Positions 17,952 to 26,686 of a stretch of DNA of 64,000 bases are shown one piece after another. This DNA comes from Nitrospinaceae bacterium. GTDB lineage: Bacteria; Nitrospinota; Nitrospinia; Nitrospinales; Nitrospinaceae. Numbering within the stretch: position 1 is the stretch's first letter; each line of letters starts with the position of its first letter. The notes under the pieces were generated by a model. The model was not told where the DNA came from and ran no database searches. It worked only from the letters and a program-made list of their open reading frames with translations. Location of the stretch: contig JANQEK010000043.1 in NCBI GenBank assembly GCA_028278405.1, positions 1 to 64,000 of the forward strand, read 5' to 3'. Both the position numbers and the translations under genes were made by a program.

Positions 17952-18884
17952 ATGCGCCTTTCGATTGTAAGTACTTTATACAACTCTGCCCCCAACCTGC
18001 TCGAATTTTATGAGCGGATCACCAAGTGCGCGCAGGACATCACGCACGACTATGAGGTGATCCTGGTGAATGATGGGTCTCCGGACAATTCTCTGGAAGT
18101 TGCCGTTTCCATCCATGAGCAAGACCAGCGAGTAAAGGTTATCGATCTGTCCCGAAACTTTGGACATCATAAAGCCATCATGACGGGTCTTTCCTATGCA
18201 CAGTCGGATTACGTGTTTCTAGTCGACAGTGATCTGGAAGAGCCCCCGGAAACCCTGAAATTGTTTTGGAACGAAATGCAGGGAGAAAAAGACATCGATG
18301 TGGTTTTTGGGATTCAAGGAAAAAGAAAAGGTGACTGGTTTGAGCAGATTTCGGGCTCGATTTTTTACAGATTGATCAACTTTCTCAGCGACATAAAAAT
18401 TCCCAAGAATTTGTTGACCGTTCGATTAATGACGGCCCGCTATACAAAAAATCTTGTCCAATGCCGGGAGCGCGAAATCAATTTCAGCACTTTGGTCGAG
18501 CTGACCGGTTTCAAGAAAAAACCGGTTGTCGTCGAAAAGGAAAGCCGCAGCCCTTCCAACTATTCATTTCTCAGGAAATTTTCAATCCTTGTGAATGCGG
18601 TCACCTCTTCCACCATCCGGCCCTTATGGCTTATTTTTTATCTGGGTTTGACGATCACGCTGATATCCACCATCTTTGTCATCAAGCTGTTGATCGATAG
18701 AGGATTGTATGGAATTGGGTTGGAAGGATGGACCTCGACAATTATTTCGATTTTCTTTTTTGGCGGTCTGATTATTTTTGTGCTGGGGATTATTGGGATT
18801 TACCTGTCGAAGATTTTTGTGGAGTCCAAGCAAAGGCCCTATGTGGTGGTTCGGAATGTATATGGCTCGGACCGGGAGAGATAA
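17952..18884 (+). CDS. GtrB/ArnC-like polyprenyl-phosphate glycosyltransferase (GT2)
   Basis: Likely transfers a sugar from a nucleotide donor to undecaprenyl phosphate at the inner face of the inner membrane. The GT-A domain (about 1-220) shows LSIVSTLYNSAPNL, VILVNDGSPDNS, DLSRNFGHHKAIMTGL and FLVDSDLEEPPE (the DxD-like metal site). Two C-terminal membrane helices (about 225-300) are typical of the GtrB/ArnC/DPM1 group. Its start lies 8 bases after the WbqC stop. An ArnE-like gene and an amino-sugar transaminase downstream suggest that the sugar may be an aminodeoxyhexose. Confidence 0.9.
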   Translation: MRLSIVSTLYNSAPNLLEFYERITKCAQDITHDYEVILVNDGSPDNSLEVAVSIHEQDQRVKVIDLSRNFGHHKAIMTGLSYAQSDYVFLVDSDLEEPPETLKLFWNEMQGEKDIDVVFGIQGKRKGDWFEQISGSIFYRLINFLSDIKIPKNLLTVRLMTARYTKNLVQCREREINFSTLVELTGFKKKPVVVEKESRSPSNYSFLRKFSILVNAVTSSTIRPLWLIFYLGLTITLISTIFVIKLLIDRGLYGIGLEGWTSTIISIFFFGGLIIFVLGIIGIYLSKIFVESKQRPYVVVRNVYGSDRER

Positions 18885-18894
18885 AGCGGATTTT

Positions 18895-19521
18895 ATGGAT
18901 TCAGAAAAGATTAAAGAAAAAGTCGCCGAGTACTATACCCAGAAGGTTGAGGAGTGGGGTCCGACGCCTCAGGGAGTTGACTGGAACTCGCGGGAATCGC
19001 ATGAGATACGAATCGAGCAACTGCTGAAAGTCTGCGACCGGCCCGGTTTTTTTTCATTGAATGACCTTGGGTGCGGTTACGGAGCGCTCTATGGATATAT
19101 GGCGGAGCGAGGATATGATTTCGAATATCACGGCTACGATCTGTCACAAAGCATGATAGAGAAAGCCCAATCTTTATACGGGGAAAAGGGGAACTGCCGT
19201 TTCAGCCAAAGTGATGTGCTCGAAAAAGCGGACTATACAACCGCCTGTGGGATCTTCAATGTCAAAATGGATGTGGATTCCAGCGAATGGCAACGATACG
19301 TTCTGGAAGTTTTGGAAAAAATCGACCGGGCCAGCGGGAAGGGTTTTGCGTTTAACATTCTGACCCGATATTCAGACCCTGAATATATGAAGGATAATCT
19401 GTATTATGCGGACCCCAGTTTTTATTTTGATTATTGTAAAAACAATTTTTCAAAGCATGTCGCTCTTTTGCATGATTATCCTTTGTATGAATTTTCAATT
19501 CTGGTCAGAAAGGATACATAA
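18895..19521 (+). CDS. SAM-dependent methyltransferase
   Basis: Class I methyltransferase of 208 residues with motif I NDLGCGYGALYGYM near residue 50, followed by YHGYDLSQSMIEKA. Substrate unknown; the operon suggests a sugar or glycan. I begin at ATG 18895, just after the GT2 stop, giving MDSEKIKEKVAEYYTQKVEEWG, a normal lead into the fold; a longer frame from 18778 would overlap GT2. The stop overlaps the next start by one base (TAATG), indicating translational coupling. Confidence 0.85.
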   Translation: MDSEKIKEKVAEYYTQKVEEWGPTPQGVDWNSRESHEIRIEQLLKVCDRPGFFSLNDLGCGYGALYGYMAERGYDFEYHGYDLSQSMIEKAQSLYGEKGNCRFSQSDVLEKADYTTACGIFNVKMDVDSSEWQRYVLEVLEKIDRASGKGFAFNILTRYSDPEYMKDNLYYADPSFYFDYCKNNFSKHVALLHDYPLYEFSILVRKDT

Positions 19522-20186
19522 TGGCGAACATCGTAATATTTGGAGCAGGAGATATCGCGGAAATCGCGCATTTTTATTTCAAACACGATAGCGAACACGA
19601 AGTCGCTGCGTTCTGCGTGGATCGGGAATATATAAAATCCGACCAGCTTTGTGGTTTGCCGGTGGTGGCTTTCGAGGACCTGGAGAAACAATATCCGCCT
19701 CAGGATTACCAGATGTTTGTGGCTTTGAGTTATGCGAAGGTCAATGCCATCCGGGCGGAAAAGTATCAGGCAGCCAAAGACAAGGGATATACGCTGGTCA
19801 GTTATGTCAGTTCGCGGGCCACCGTCTTCCCCGGTCTGCAGGTGGGAGACAACTGCTTTATTCTGGAAGACAATACGATTCAGCCATTCGCTACTATTGG
19901 GAACAACGTGACCCTGTGGAGCGGCAATCACATCGGGCATCATTCAAGCATCAAGGACAATTGTTTTATCGCTTCTCACGTCGTGGTTTCAGGAGGCGTG
20001 ACGATCGGAGAAAACTGTTTTCTCGGAGTCAATGTTACTTTGCGCGATCATATTGTTTTGGGAAAAAACTGCGTTATCGGTGCAGGAGCCCTGCTTGTCA
20101 AAGATGCTGAGGACTATGGAGTTTATACCTCTGCTGCTGGAGCGGAGCGTTCCCGTGTTCCCAGCAACCGGCTTAAAAAACTGTAA
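19521..20186 (+). CDS. NeuD/PglD-like sugar acyltransferase
   Basis: A left-handed beta-helix (hexapeptide repeat) acyltransferase of 221 residues. The N-terminal Rossmann-like domain (IVIFGAGDIAEIAHFYF) binds the nucleotide part in PglD-type enzymes. Hexapeptide repeats run from about residue 95 (FPGLQVGDNCFILEDNTI) to 195, with the likely catalytic His in SGNHIGHHSSI. It may acetylate or formylate the amino group made by the RffA-like transaminase in the same operon; that pairing is inference. It is distinct in sequence from the second NeuD-like protein at 26.0-26.7 kb. Confidence 0.85.
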   Translation: MANIVIFGAGDIAEIAHFYFKHDSEHEVAAFCVDREYIKSDQLCGLPVVAFEDLEKQYPPQDYQMFVALSYAKVNAIRAEKYQAAKDKGYTLVSYVSSRATVFPGLQVGDNCFILEDNTIQPFATIGNNVTLWSGNHIGHHSSIKDNCFIASHVVVSGGVTIGENCFLGVNVTLRDHIVLGKNCVIGAGALLVKDAEDYGVYTSAAGAERSRVPSNRLKKL

Positions 20187-20198
20187 TCTGGCGAAGCG

Positions 20199-21029
20199 AT
20201 GACGTCTAAAGATAAATTTTATGGAAATATCAGTCACGTCGAGATCGGTGACGAAGTGCAGCGTTGTGTGGAAGAAGTCCGGGAATCGGGATATTCAGTG
20301 CTCGAAAACTTTCTTTCCGAAAGCGAATTGGAAAAATACAGAAACGGAATTGATACAGTTTACCAAACACAGGAAGAGGAATTGGGCCGGGATTACCTGA
20401 CAGAGATCAGCGAATTGAACGTAGCGCGGGCTCTGTTGGTTTATGATGATCTTTTTTTGAATTTGGTCACCCATGAGAAAATCCTGAAGATCCTCAAAAA
20501 AATACTGGGCGATTATTTTATTATCAATCTTCAAAATGCAATCATCAATCATCCCAGTCAGGAGCATCACCAAAGCGCCTGGCATCGGGATTTGCCCTAC
20601 CAGAATTTTGTGATCAGCCATCCCATTGCCTTAAACGTATTTTACTGTATTGACGGATTCTCGGAAGAGACTGGAGGAACGCAGCTCGTTCCGTTTACCC
20701 ACCGGATGGACAGTATTCCTTCCGAGGAATATATAAACAACCACAAAGTTTTACTCCAATGTCCAGCGGGATCGGTTGTGATTTTTGATTCGATGATGTT
20801 GCACAAGGCAGGATACAACTCGTCCAAGAATATTCGGCGGGGTGTAAACCACATTTTTTCCGTTCCCATCATGAAGCAGCAATATGATTTTCCAGCCATG
20901 CTGAAGGGTAAATTTAGTGAGGACCCGTTTCTCCATCGACTATTGGGATATGACAGCCAGGTTCCTTCCAGCATTATGGAGTGGAGAAAGCTTCGTTATC
21001 AAAAAATCAAGCAGAGACAACAAGGATGA
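20199..21029 (+). CDS. Phytanoyl-CoA dioxygenase (PhyH) family Fe(II)/2-oxoglutarate enzyme
   Basis: A 276-residue non-haem iron oxygenase that in this family hydroxylates or desaturates small molecules. The iron site is visible as WHRD (His-x-Asp) near residue 127 and the distal His in MLHKAGYN near residue 204, followed by an Arg (IRRGVNH) suited to 2-oxoglutarate. Sequence begins with a helical ENFLSESELEKYRNGI typical of PhyH. In a glycan operon it may oxidise a sugar or a lipid-linked intermediate, but no substrate can be read from sequence. The stop overlaps the next start as ATGA. Confidence 0.85.
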   Translation: MTSKDKFYGNISHVEIGDEVQRCVEEVRESGYSVLENFLSESELEKYRNGIDTVYQTQEEELGRDYLTEISELNVARALLVYDDLFLNLVTHEKILKILKKILGDYFIINLQNAIINHPSQEHHQSAWHRDLPYQNFVISHPIALNVFYCIDGFSEETGGTQLVPFTHRMDSIPSEEYINNHKVLLQCPAGSVVIFDSMMLHKAGYNSSKNIRRGVNHIFSVPIMKQQYDFPAMLKGKFSEDPFLHRLLGYDSQVPSSIMEWRKLRYQKIKQRQQG

Positions 21030-21925
21030 CATGGAAAAAGCTCGGCCAGGTGTTTGTTCCGGACAATCACCATTCCTGGATGCAAACCCATGCCGCCAAT
21101 ACCGTTGCGGAGCATTTGCAGGACGATCTGTTTCGAGTCTACTTCAGTTGCCGAGACAAGGATAACCGTTCCAGCATTGGTTATGTCGATGTCGACATCA
21201 ACCCTCCCTTTACGATTGCTGAGATATCCGAGAAGCCGGTATTGGTTCGTGGAGAAGAGGGGTTGTTCGATGACAGCGGTGTATCCCTCTCGTGTATTAC
21301 GACCGTGCAGGGAAAAAAATTCATGTATTACCTGGGGTGGAATTTGGGGGTTACGGTGCCCTGGCGTAACAGTATCGGCTTAGCAATTTATAACGAGCAA
21401 ACCGGCCAATTCGAAAAATACAGCAAGGCACCGTTGCTCGACCGGAGTGAAGTCGACCCCTATTCAATTTCTTATCCCTTCGTTCTGCAGGATGGCAACC
21501 TGTTTCGCATGTGGTATGGGTCCAATCTTTCCTGGGGAAAAGATCAAAAAGATATGGCGCATGTCATAAAATATGCCGAGTCGAGCGATGGAATTTCCTG
21601 GAAGCGCGACGGCACCGTCGCGCTCAATTTTGAAAATGATCAGGAATACGCCATGTCCAGGCCCTTTGTCATCAAGGAAAGCGGCGTTTACTGCATGTGG
21701 TATTCCTACCGGGGGGCGGCTTATCGCATCGGTTACGCCGAGTCGTCAGACGGAGTTGAATGGACGCGTAAGGACGCACTCGCAGGGATAGATGTTTCCC
21801 CCAGTGGATGGGATAGCGAAACAGTGGAATACCCGTTTATTTTTGGCCATAAAGGACTGAAATATATGCTCTATAATGGAAATGGGTATGGGAAAACAGG
21901 ATTTGGTCTGGCAATTCTCGAGTGA
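21026..21925 (+). CDS. Five-bladed beta-propeller, glycosidase-like protein (GH43/GH32 superfamily)
   Basis: The 299 residues contain repeated blade motifs: SYPFVLQDGNLFRMWYGSN, IKYAESSDGISWKRDG, SRPFVIKESGVYCMWYSY, IGYAESSDGVEWTRKD and EYPFIFGHKGLKYMLYNGN. These resemble the predicted glycosidase branch of the five-bladed beta-propeller fold. No signal peptide is present, so it acts in the cytoplasm or is exported otherwise. Such genes turn up in O-antigen loci with no proven role. The start at ATG 21026 overlaps the PhyH stop; a frame from 20981 would add 15 residues inside PhyH. Catalytic acids cannot be assigned by eye. Confidence 0.75.
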   Translation: MTWKKLGQVFVPDNHHSWMQTHAANTVAEHLQDDLFRVYFSCRDKDNRSSIGYVDVDINPPFTIAEISEKPVLVRGEEGLFDDSGVSLSCITTVQGKKFMYYLGWNLGVTVPWRNSIGLAIYNEQTGQFEKYSKAPLLDRSEVDPYSISYPFVLQDGNLFRMWYGSNLSWGKDQKDMAHVIKYAESSDGISWKRDGTVALNFENDQEYAMSRPFVIKESGVYCMWYSYRGAAYRIGYAESSDGVEWTRKDALAGIDVSPSGWDSETVEYPFIFGHKGLKYMLYNGNGYGKTGFGLAILE

Positions 21926-21943
21926 AACCTTTTAACTGGGATT

Positions 21944-22315
21944 ATGGCAGGTATGCATTATATTTATATTCTCCTTACTATTATATTTACGGTCTACGGG
22001 CAACTGGTGGTGAAATGGCAGGTCAACCTGGCCGGCGATTTTCCTGCTTCCTATTGGGATAAATCCCTGTTCCTGGGAAAATTATTGATCAACCCCTGGG
22101 TGGTGAGCGCCATGGTCGCTACTTTAATCGCGGCCATGTCCTGGATGGCTGCCATGACCCAGCTGCAATTATCTCAAGCCTATCCTTTCATGGGACTCAG
22201 TTTTGTCTTGATTCTCCTGCTGAGCGGGTTCTTTTTTCAGGAGCCGGTGACTTTAACCAAAATTATTGGCGTTTCTTTAATCGTGGTTGGCATAGCCATT
22301 GGCAGCCAGGGATAA
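21944..22315 (+). CDS. ArnE-like small multidrug resistance/EamA-type flippase subunit
   Basis: A 123-residue protein with four membrane helices, beginning YIYILLTIIFTVYGQLVVKWQ and ending FQEPVTLTKIIGVSLIVVGIAIG. The pattern matches half-size EamA/SMR proteins such as ArnE, which help flip undecaprenyl-phosphate-linked aminoarabinose across the inner membrane. Here it probably moves the product of the GtrB/ArnC-like enzyme of the same operon. A second subunit (ArnF) is absent, so it may act as a homodimer. Alternative start at 21953 would remove three residues. Confidence 0.8.
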   Translation: MAGMHYIYILLTIIFTVYGQLVVKWQVNLAGDFPASYWDKSLFLGKLLINPWVVSAMVATLIAAMSWMAAMTQLQLSQAYPFMGLSFVLILLLSGFFFQEPVTLTKIIGVSLIVVGIAIGSQG

Positions 22316-22337
22316 GGAAATATCTGAAGGGTCACCG

Positions 22338-23504
22338 ATGTATGGGAAAAAACAAACTATGAGCAAGAACAATAAAATTCCATACAATATGCCTTTTATT
22401 GTCGGCAACGAGTTGGATTATATCTCGAAAGCGGTGATGGAGAACGGTCATATATCCGGCAATGGTCCGTTTACCAAGAAGTGTCAGACGTGGCTGGAGC
22501 AAAACCTCGGTTGTCCCAAAGCGTTGCTCACTCATTCCTGTACGGCTGCATTGGAAATGGCAGCCATTCTGTGCGATATCCAACCCGGGGATGAAGTGAT
22601 TATGCCTTCTTTCACTTTTGTATCCACCGCTAATGCGATCGTGCTGCGGGGAGGTGTGCCGGTGTTTGTCGACATCCGTCCCGATACCCTGAACTTGAAT
22701 GAAAAGCGTATTGATTCCGCCATCACCTCCAAAACAAAGGCGATTATTCCCGTACATTACGCAGGTATTCCGTGTGCGATTGATGAAATTATGGAGGTTG
22801 CCGAGAAAAATAAATTACTGGTGGTAGAAGATGCCGCTCAGGGTTATCTGTCGCGATACAAAGGCCGGTCTTTGGGTACTCTGGGTCACCTGGGTTGTTT
22901 GAGTTTTCATGAGACCAAAAATATTATCAGTGGAGAAGGCGGGGCCTTGTTGATCAACGATGAGCGATTGATGAACCGGGCGGAAATTATCTGGGAAAAA
23001 GGCACCGACCGAAGCCAGTTCCTGCGGGGAGAAGTGGACAAGTACTCATGGCAGGATATAGGGTCTTCCTACCTTCCAAGCGAATTGATCAGCGCTTTCC
23101 TTTTTGCGCAGTTGGAAAAAGCGGCGTCTATCATTTCAAAGCGTTCCAAGGTGTTTTTTATATATTATGAAGGTTTGAAAGACCTCGAAGACAAAGGAAA
23201 AATTCAGCTTCCCAGCCTGCAGGGCGGGACGGATGGCAATGGACACATTTTCTTCATTGTCGGGCCGGACGCCGAACAAAGCCAAGGACTGATACAACAT
23301 CTGAAATCCGAAGGCATTGATGCCATTACGCATTATGTGGCACTCCATTCCTCGAAAGCCGGCAAAAAATTTGGAAGAATCTCAGGAAAAATGAAGGTGA
23401 CCAACGATATCAGTCAGAGGGTGATTCGTCTCCCGCTGTATTACGGCATGCAGGAACAGGACGTCGATCGTGTGATCCAAGCGATCAGAAAATTTTTCAG
23501 CTAG
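22338..23504 (+). CDS. rffA: dTDP-4-keto-6-deoxyglucose transaminase (RffA/WecE-like)
   Basis: A DegT/DnrJ/EryC1 PLP aminotransferase of about 388 residues. It closely follows the WecE pattern: YNMPFIVGNELDYISKAV, HISGNGPFTKKCQTWLEQ, LTHSCTAALEMAAIL, VEDAAQGYLSRYKGRSLG, the PLP lysine in SFHETKNIISGEGG and YSWQDIGSSYLPSE. WecE makes dTDP-4-amino-4,6-dideoxygalactose. I choose ATG 22338 because GAAGGG lies 7 bases upstream; 22299 and 22359 are alternatives. No rmlA/rmlB genes for the dTDP-sugar are in the window. Its 3' end overlaps the convergent ligase gene by 8 bases. Confidence 0.9.
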   Translation: MYGKKQTMSKNNKIPYNMPFIVGNELDYISKAVMENGHISGNGPFTKKCQTWLEQNLGCPKALLTHSCTAALEMAAILCDIQPGDEVIMPSFTFVSTANAIVLRGGVPVFVDIRPDTLNLNEKRIDSAITSKTKAIIPVHYAGIPCAIDEIMEVAEKNKLLVVEDAAQGYLSRYKGRSLGTLGHLGCLSFHETKNIISGEGGALLINDERLMNRAEIIWEKGTDRSQFLRGEVDKYSWQDIGSSYLPSELISAFLFAQLEKAASIISKRSKVFFIYYEGLKDLEDKGKIQLPSLQGGTDGNGHIFFIVGPDAEQSQGLIQHLKSEGIDAITHYVALHSSKAGKKFGRISGKMKVTNDISQRVIRLPLYYGMQEQDVDRVIQAIRKFFS

Positions 23505-24837
23505 TTCCTTCAGAAAGGTAAGGGGCGTCGGGTTTGGAAGAGACGGGTCGGGATGAGCTGGAGGAAACGAACGGCAGAGCCATAATGAAATATACGAGAA
23601 TAATGATTTCCGAATCGTAAAAGTTGTTTTCAAACATTCCCGCCACCAGGAAAGCGATGATTGCCGCGCCGGAGCCCAGGGCGATAAAATATTCCACCGA
23701 GGTTTTATCAATTTCCCTCAATTCCTTCGTCAAGCTTAAGAAAAATACAATCCAAATCGATATCCACGTCATCAAGCCCAAAATTCCGGTATCCACAGCC
23801 AGCTGCACCGGACTGTTATGCATATGGGTGTACTTTCGAAGAATAGGATGCTCCGGATACTTGTCGGCAATCACAAACTGACATTTGAATCCGCAGCCCG
23901 TAAAAGGGTGATCCTTCAAAATATCCAAACCGGCTTTCCACATGAGAACCCGTTCATGATTTGAAGAATGTTTCAAATTGGTTATCGATTCAATCCGGTC
24001 TCTCAATGTCTGAGGTCCAAACATGAAAACAAGTACGGCGAGGAATACCGGAATTAATGAATAAACTCTTTTTTTGTTGAACAGAAGAAATGTCATCGCC
24101 ACGAACAGACCCAGCCACGATTGGCGGTTCAAGGTCAATACAATGGCAATACCGATGAGTATGAGTCCCACCCAGATCAAGTTTCGGGATCGCTTAGAAT
24201 TAAAAATGGCCCAGGAGAAACCCATGCAGGCGATCAACATCAGAATCTGGACGTAAGTCATCAGGTTGCTTAAGGAACCATGAACGCCGTACCGGTACCA
24301 GATTCCCTGGGGATGGGTGACTGCCTGGACGATGCCAACCCCGGCTGAAATCACACCCGCTCCTATTAAAAGTCCCAGGATCAAGTAAACCGGGTTTCGG
24401 GTAAATTCAGTTTTCTCAAGGTATTCCTTAATCCTGTTGAGTCTGAACGAGCCAGCCAGATGACCCAGCAGTTCCCAGGGTCGTGTTGTGGCCAGGGAAT
24501 TTACCACCCAGAAAAAGATTATAATTTTCAAAAGTTTTTTAAACCCTGAAAAGCTGAGTCCCACATCAATCGCAGTCAGAGTAGCGATAAGCGATGCAAG
24601 AATAAAAGCAGCAAAAGGCCAAATCAGAGGGAATCTTGGTTTATGGTCGGTTTTCTGTAAACACGTTTGAATCAACCAAAAAGCCACACCGGTGTACGCG
24701 GCGGCTTGTGCAACACTGATTGAAAAATTGCAGGAGAGTACGAACAGGATGAAACAGAACGTCTGCACACCATTGACGACCCGTAATGCTTTTCCGGGAT
24801 TATTTTTTGTGGAAGTGGATAAATCTCGAGCAGTCAA
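23497..24837 (-). CDS. O-antigen ligase / polymerase-type membrane protein (Wzy_C domain)
   Basis: The 446 residues form roughly twelve membrane helices with a large periplasmic loop. Family features are the Arg in LTLNRQSWLGLFVAM (helix before the loop) and a loop carrying HERVLMWKAGLDILKDHPFTGCGFKCQF and YTHMHNSPVQLAVDTGILGL, where the conserved loop Arg and His are expected. These proteins join lipid-linked glycan to lipid A or polymerise repeat units; sequence alone does not separate ligase from polymerase. It is the last gene of the minus-strand nonulosonic operon. Confidence 0.85.
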   Translation of the reverse strand: MTARDLSTSTKNNPGKALRVVNGVQTFCFILFVLSCNFSISVAQAAAYTGVAFWLIQTCLQKTDHKPRFPLIWPFAAFILASLIATLTAIDVGLSFSGFKKLLKIIIFFWVVNSLATTRPWELLGHLAGSFRLNRIKEYLEKTEFTRNPVYLILGLLIGAGVISAGVGIVQAVTHPQGIWYRYGVHGSLSNLMTYVQILMLIACMGFSWAIFNSKRSRNLIWVGLILIGIAIVLTLNRQSWLGLFVAMTFLLFNKKRVYSLIPVFLAVLVFMFGPQTLRDRIESITNLKHSSNHERVLMWKAGLDILKDHPFTGCGFKCQFVIADKYPEHPILRKYTHMHNSPVQLAVDTGILGLMTWISIWIVFFLSLTKELREIDKTSVEYFIALGSGAAIIAFLVAGMFENNFYDSEIIILVYFIMALPFVSSSSSRPVSSKPDAPYLSEGTS

Positions 24838-24882
24838 AAGTTTATTGAATTCGTTGGTTAAAGGGGAATCATTATAACGGAC

Positions 24883-26028
24883 TCAAGACAGCGCTTCCTG
24901 CACAATCTGGATGATTCGATGCTGATCTTCCCTTTCGAGGTTGGTGCCGGATGGCAGACAAAGGCCGTTGTCAAAAACTTGATCAGAGAAACTGTTCTCC
25001 GGTTGGTGGGAGTAATATGGACAATTCTTGAAGACCGGTTGAAGATGTAACGGTTTCCATACCGGACGGGCTTCTATGCCTTCGGCATCCAGGCGATTTA
25101 TGATTTCCAGCGGATTGGCCTTGCAGGTTTTTTCCAGAGTGAGAACGGTGAGCCATCGGTTTGACTTTCCATAAGATGGCTCGGGCATGAAATGAACCCC
25201 ATCTATATTTTTGAGTGCCTGGAAATACCGGTCATATATCTCCCGACGCGATTCAACCCGGTCTTTCAAAACTTTTAACTGCCCGCGTCCAATTCCCGCC
25301 AGCACATTGCTCATTCGGTAATTATATCCCAATTCGCTATGTTCATAGTGTACCGCCGGATCGCGCGCCTGCGTGGCCCAGTAACGGGCCTTGGCCAACG
25401 CGTCAACATTGTCAGATACCAGCATTCCCCCGCCGGAAGTTGTGATGATTTTATTGCCGTTAAAAGAAAGAATCCCGAATCTCCCCAACGTTCCGCTTGC
25501 CTGACCTTGATATGTCGCTCCCAATGATTCCGCTGCATCTTCGATCAAGGGCACTTGATAGCGGTCGCAGATGGGTTTTAATGAATCGTAATCTGCACAC
25601 TGTCCGTATAGATTGACCACAATAACCGCTTTAGGCCGTTTTCCTTCCGCCTCTGCTTCATCGAAGGCCCTCTCAAGAGCCAGGGGTGACATATTCCAGG
25701 AAGCCGGCTCCGAGTCGATGAATACCGGGGTCGCACCCTGGAATAAAATGGGTGTGGCGGAACCGATAAAGGTGAGCGAAGAGCAGAAAACAACATCGCC
25801 GGACCCCACTCCGCATAAACGAAGGGCCAGATGAATTGCGGCGGTCCCGGAGCTGACAGCAACCGCGCCTTTCGCTCCGATAAATTCGGCCATTTCTTTT
25901 TCAAACGCTTCCTGGTTGGGTCCGCAAGGAGCAATCCAGTTGCTGTCAAACGCTTCTTTAACAAACTCGATTTCCTCCCCGCTCATATGAGGAGGCGATA
26001 AATATATTTTTTTGGAAGAGTCACTCAT
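24883..26028 (-). CDS. UDP-4-keto-sugar aminotransferase, PglE/LegC-like
   Basis: A DegT-family PLP aminotransferase of 381 residues. The opening YLSPPHMSGEEIEFVKEAF and SNWIAPCGPNQEAFEKEMA match PglE/EpsN-type enzymes that aminate UDP-4-keto-6-deoxy-GlcNAc to the bacillosamine precursor. PLP residues are seen in SSGTAAIHLAL, IEDAAESLGA and SFNGNKIITTSGGG (Schiff-base lysine). The ATG at 26028 overlaps the upstream NeuD/PglD-like stop by 8 bases, linking amination with the following acetylation step; a longer frame to 26109 is not preferred. The dehydratase partner is probably the PglF-like gene at 54.7 kb. Confidence 0.88.
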   Translation of the reverse strand: MSDSSKKIYLSPPHMSGEEIEFVKEAFDSNWIAPCGPNQEAFEKEMAEFIGAKGAVAVSSGTAAIHLALRLCGVGSGDVVFCSSLTFIGSATPILFQGATPVFIDSEPASWNMSPLALERAFDEAEAEGKRPKAVIVVNLYGQCADYDSLKPICDRYQVPLIEDAAESLGATYQGQASGTLGRFGILSFNGNKIITTSGGGMLVSDNVDALAKARYWATQARDPAVHYEHSELGYNYRMSNVLAGIGRGQLKVLKDRVESRREIYDRYFQALKNIDGVHFMPEPSYGKSNRWLTVLTLEKTCKANPLEIINRLDAEGIEARPVWKPLHLQPVFKNCPYYSHQPENSFSDQVFDNGLCLPSGTNLEREDQHRIIQIVQEALS

Positions 26029-26653
26029 GATCTTTGATGATTTTCGCTGGAACACCTGCTGCTGTGGAACGATCCGGAATATTGGTAACGACGACCGAAC
26101 CGGCACCAACCATCACATGGCTGCCAATGTTGATTTGAGGGATAACCGCCGTACCGGTTCCTAAAGTTGTTTGCTGGCCCACACGAACTTTCCCGGCCAA
26201 TCGAACGCCCGGGCAAAGATGCACCGCTTCACCCAAAGTACAATCATGGTCGACGCTTGCTCCGGTGTTGATAATAGCCGCTTCACCGACCTCAGATCCT
26301 GGATTCACAACGCCTTGCGCAAATACGACGCACCCCGCGCCGAGGGAAGCGGAAGGACTGATGTAGGCGGTGGGATGGACAAGGCTGGGGGCCTTGAAGC
26401 CCTGGTCCAGATATGATTTAAGCAATTTGATTCTTAGATTGTTATCGCCAATGGCCACACAGAAATCATCGTATTCAACTAAAAAGCCTTTAGCTTTTTC
26501 TATGCTTCCGAGGACCGGCCAGTCGAGAACTTTTTTGAGGGAGGCGTGCCGGTCATCCAGAAAAGCAATCTTGCTCCAACGGCCGATGGCGGCTGCGGTG
26601 TCTGCCACAACTTTGCCGTGTCCTCCGGCACCCAAAATTAATAGTGAACTCAT
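26021..26653 (-). CDS. UDP-amino-sugar N-acetyltransferase, PglD/NeuD/LegH-like
   Basis: A 210-residue left-handed beta-helix acetyltransferase. The N-terminal nucleotide-binding fold begins LLILGAGGHGKVVADTAA, the signature of PglD/NeuD. Hexapeptide repeats span about 90-200, with the catalytic His in NTGASVDHDCTLGE, and the protein ends AAGVPAKIIKDHE. Likely acetylates the 4-amino group to give UDP-N,N'-diacetylbacillosamine, the shared precursor for PglC and for LegG. It sits between neuC-like and pglE-like genes in the same operon. An alternative is O-acetylation of the finished nonulosonic acid, as NeuD does in sialic acid loci. Confidence 0.88.
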   Translation of the reverse strand: MSSLLILGAGGHGKVVADTAAAIGRWSKIAFLDDRHASLKKVLDWPVLGSIEKAKGFLVEYDDFCVAIGDNNLRIKLLKSYLDQGFKAPSLVHPTAYISPSASLGAGCVVFAQGVVNPGSEVGEAAIINTGASVDHDCTLGEAVHLCPGVRLAGKVRVGQQTTLGTGTAVIPQINIGSHVMVGAGSVVVTNIPDRSTAAGVPAKIIKDHE

Positions 26654-26686
26654 AAGTCAATTCAATGGAAAGCGCATCACCTGAAC

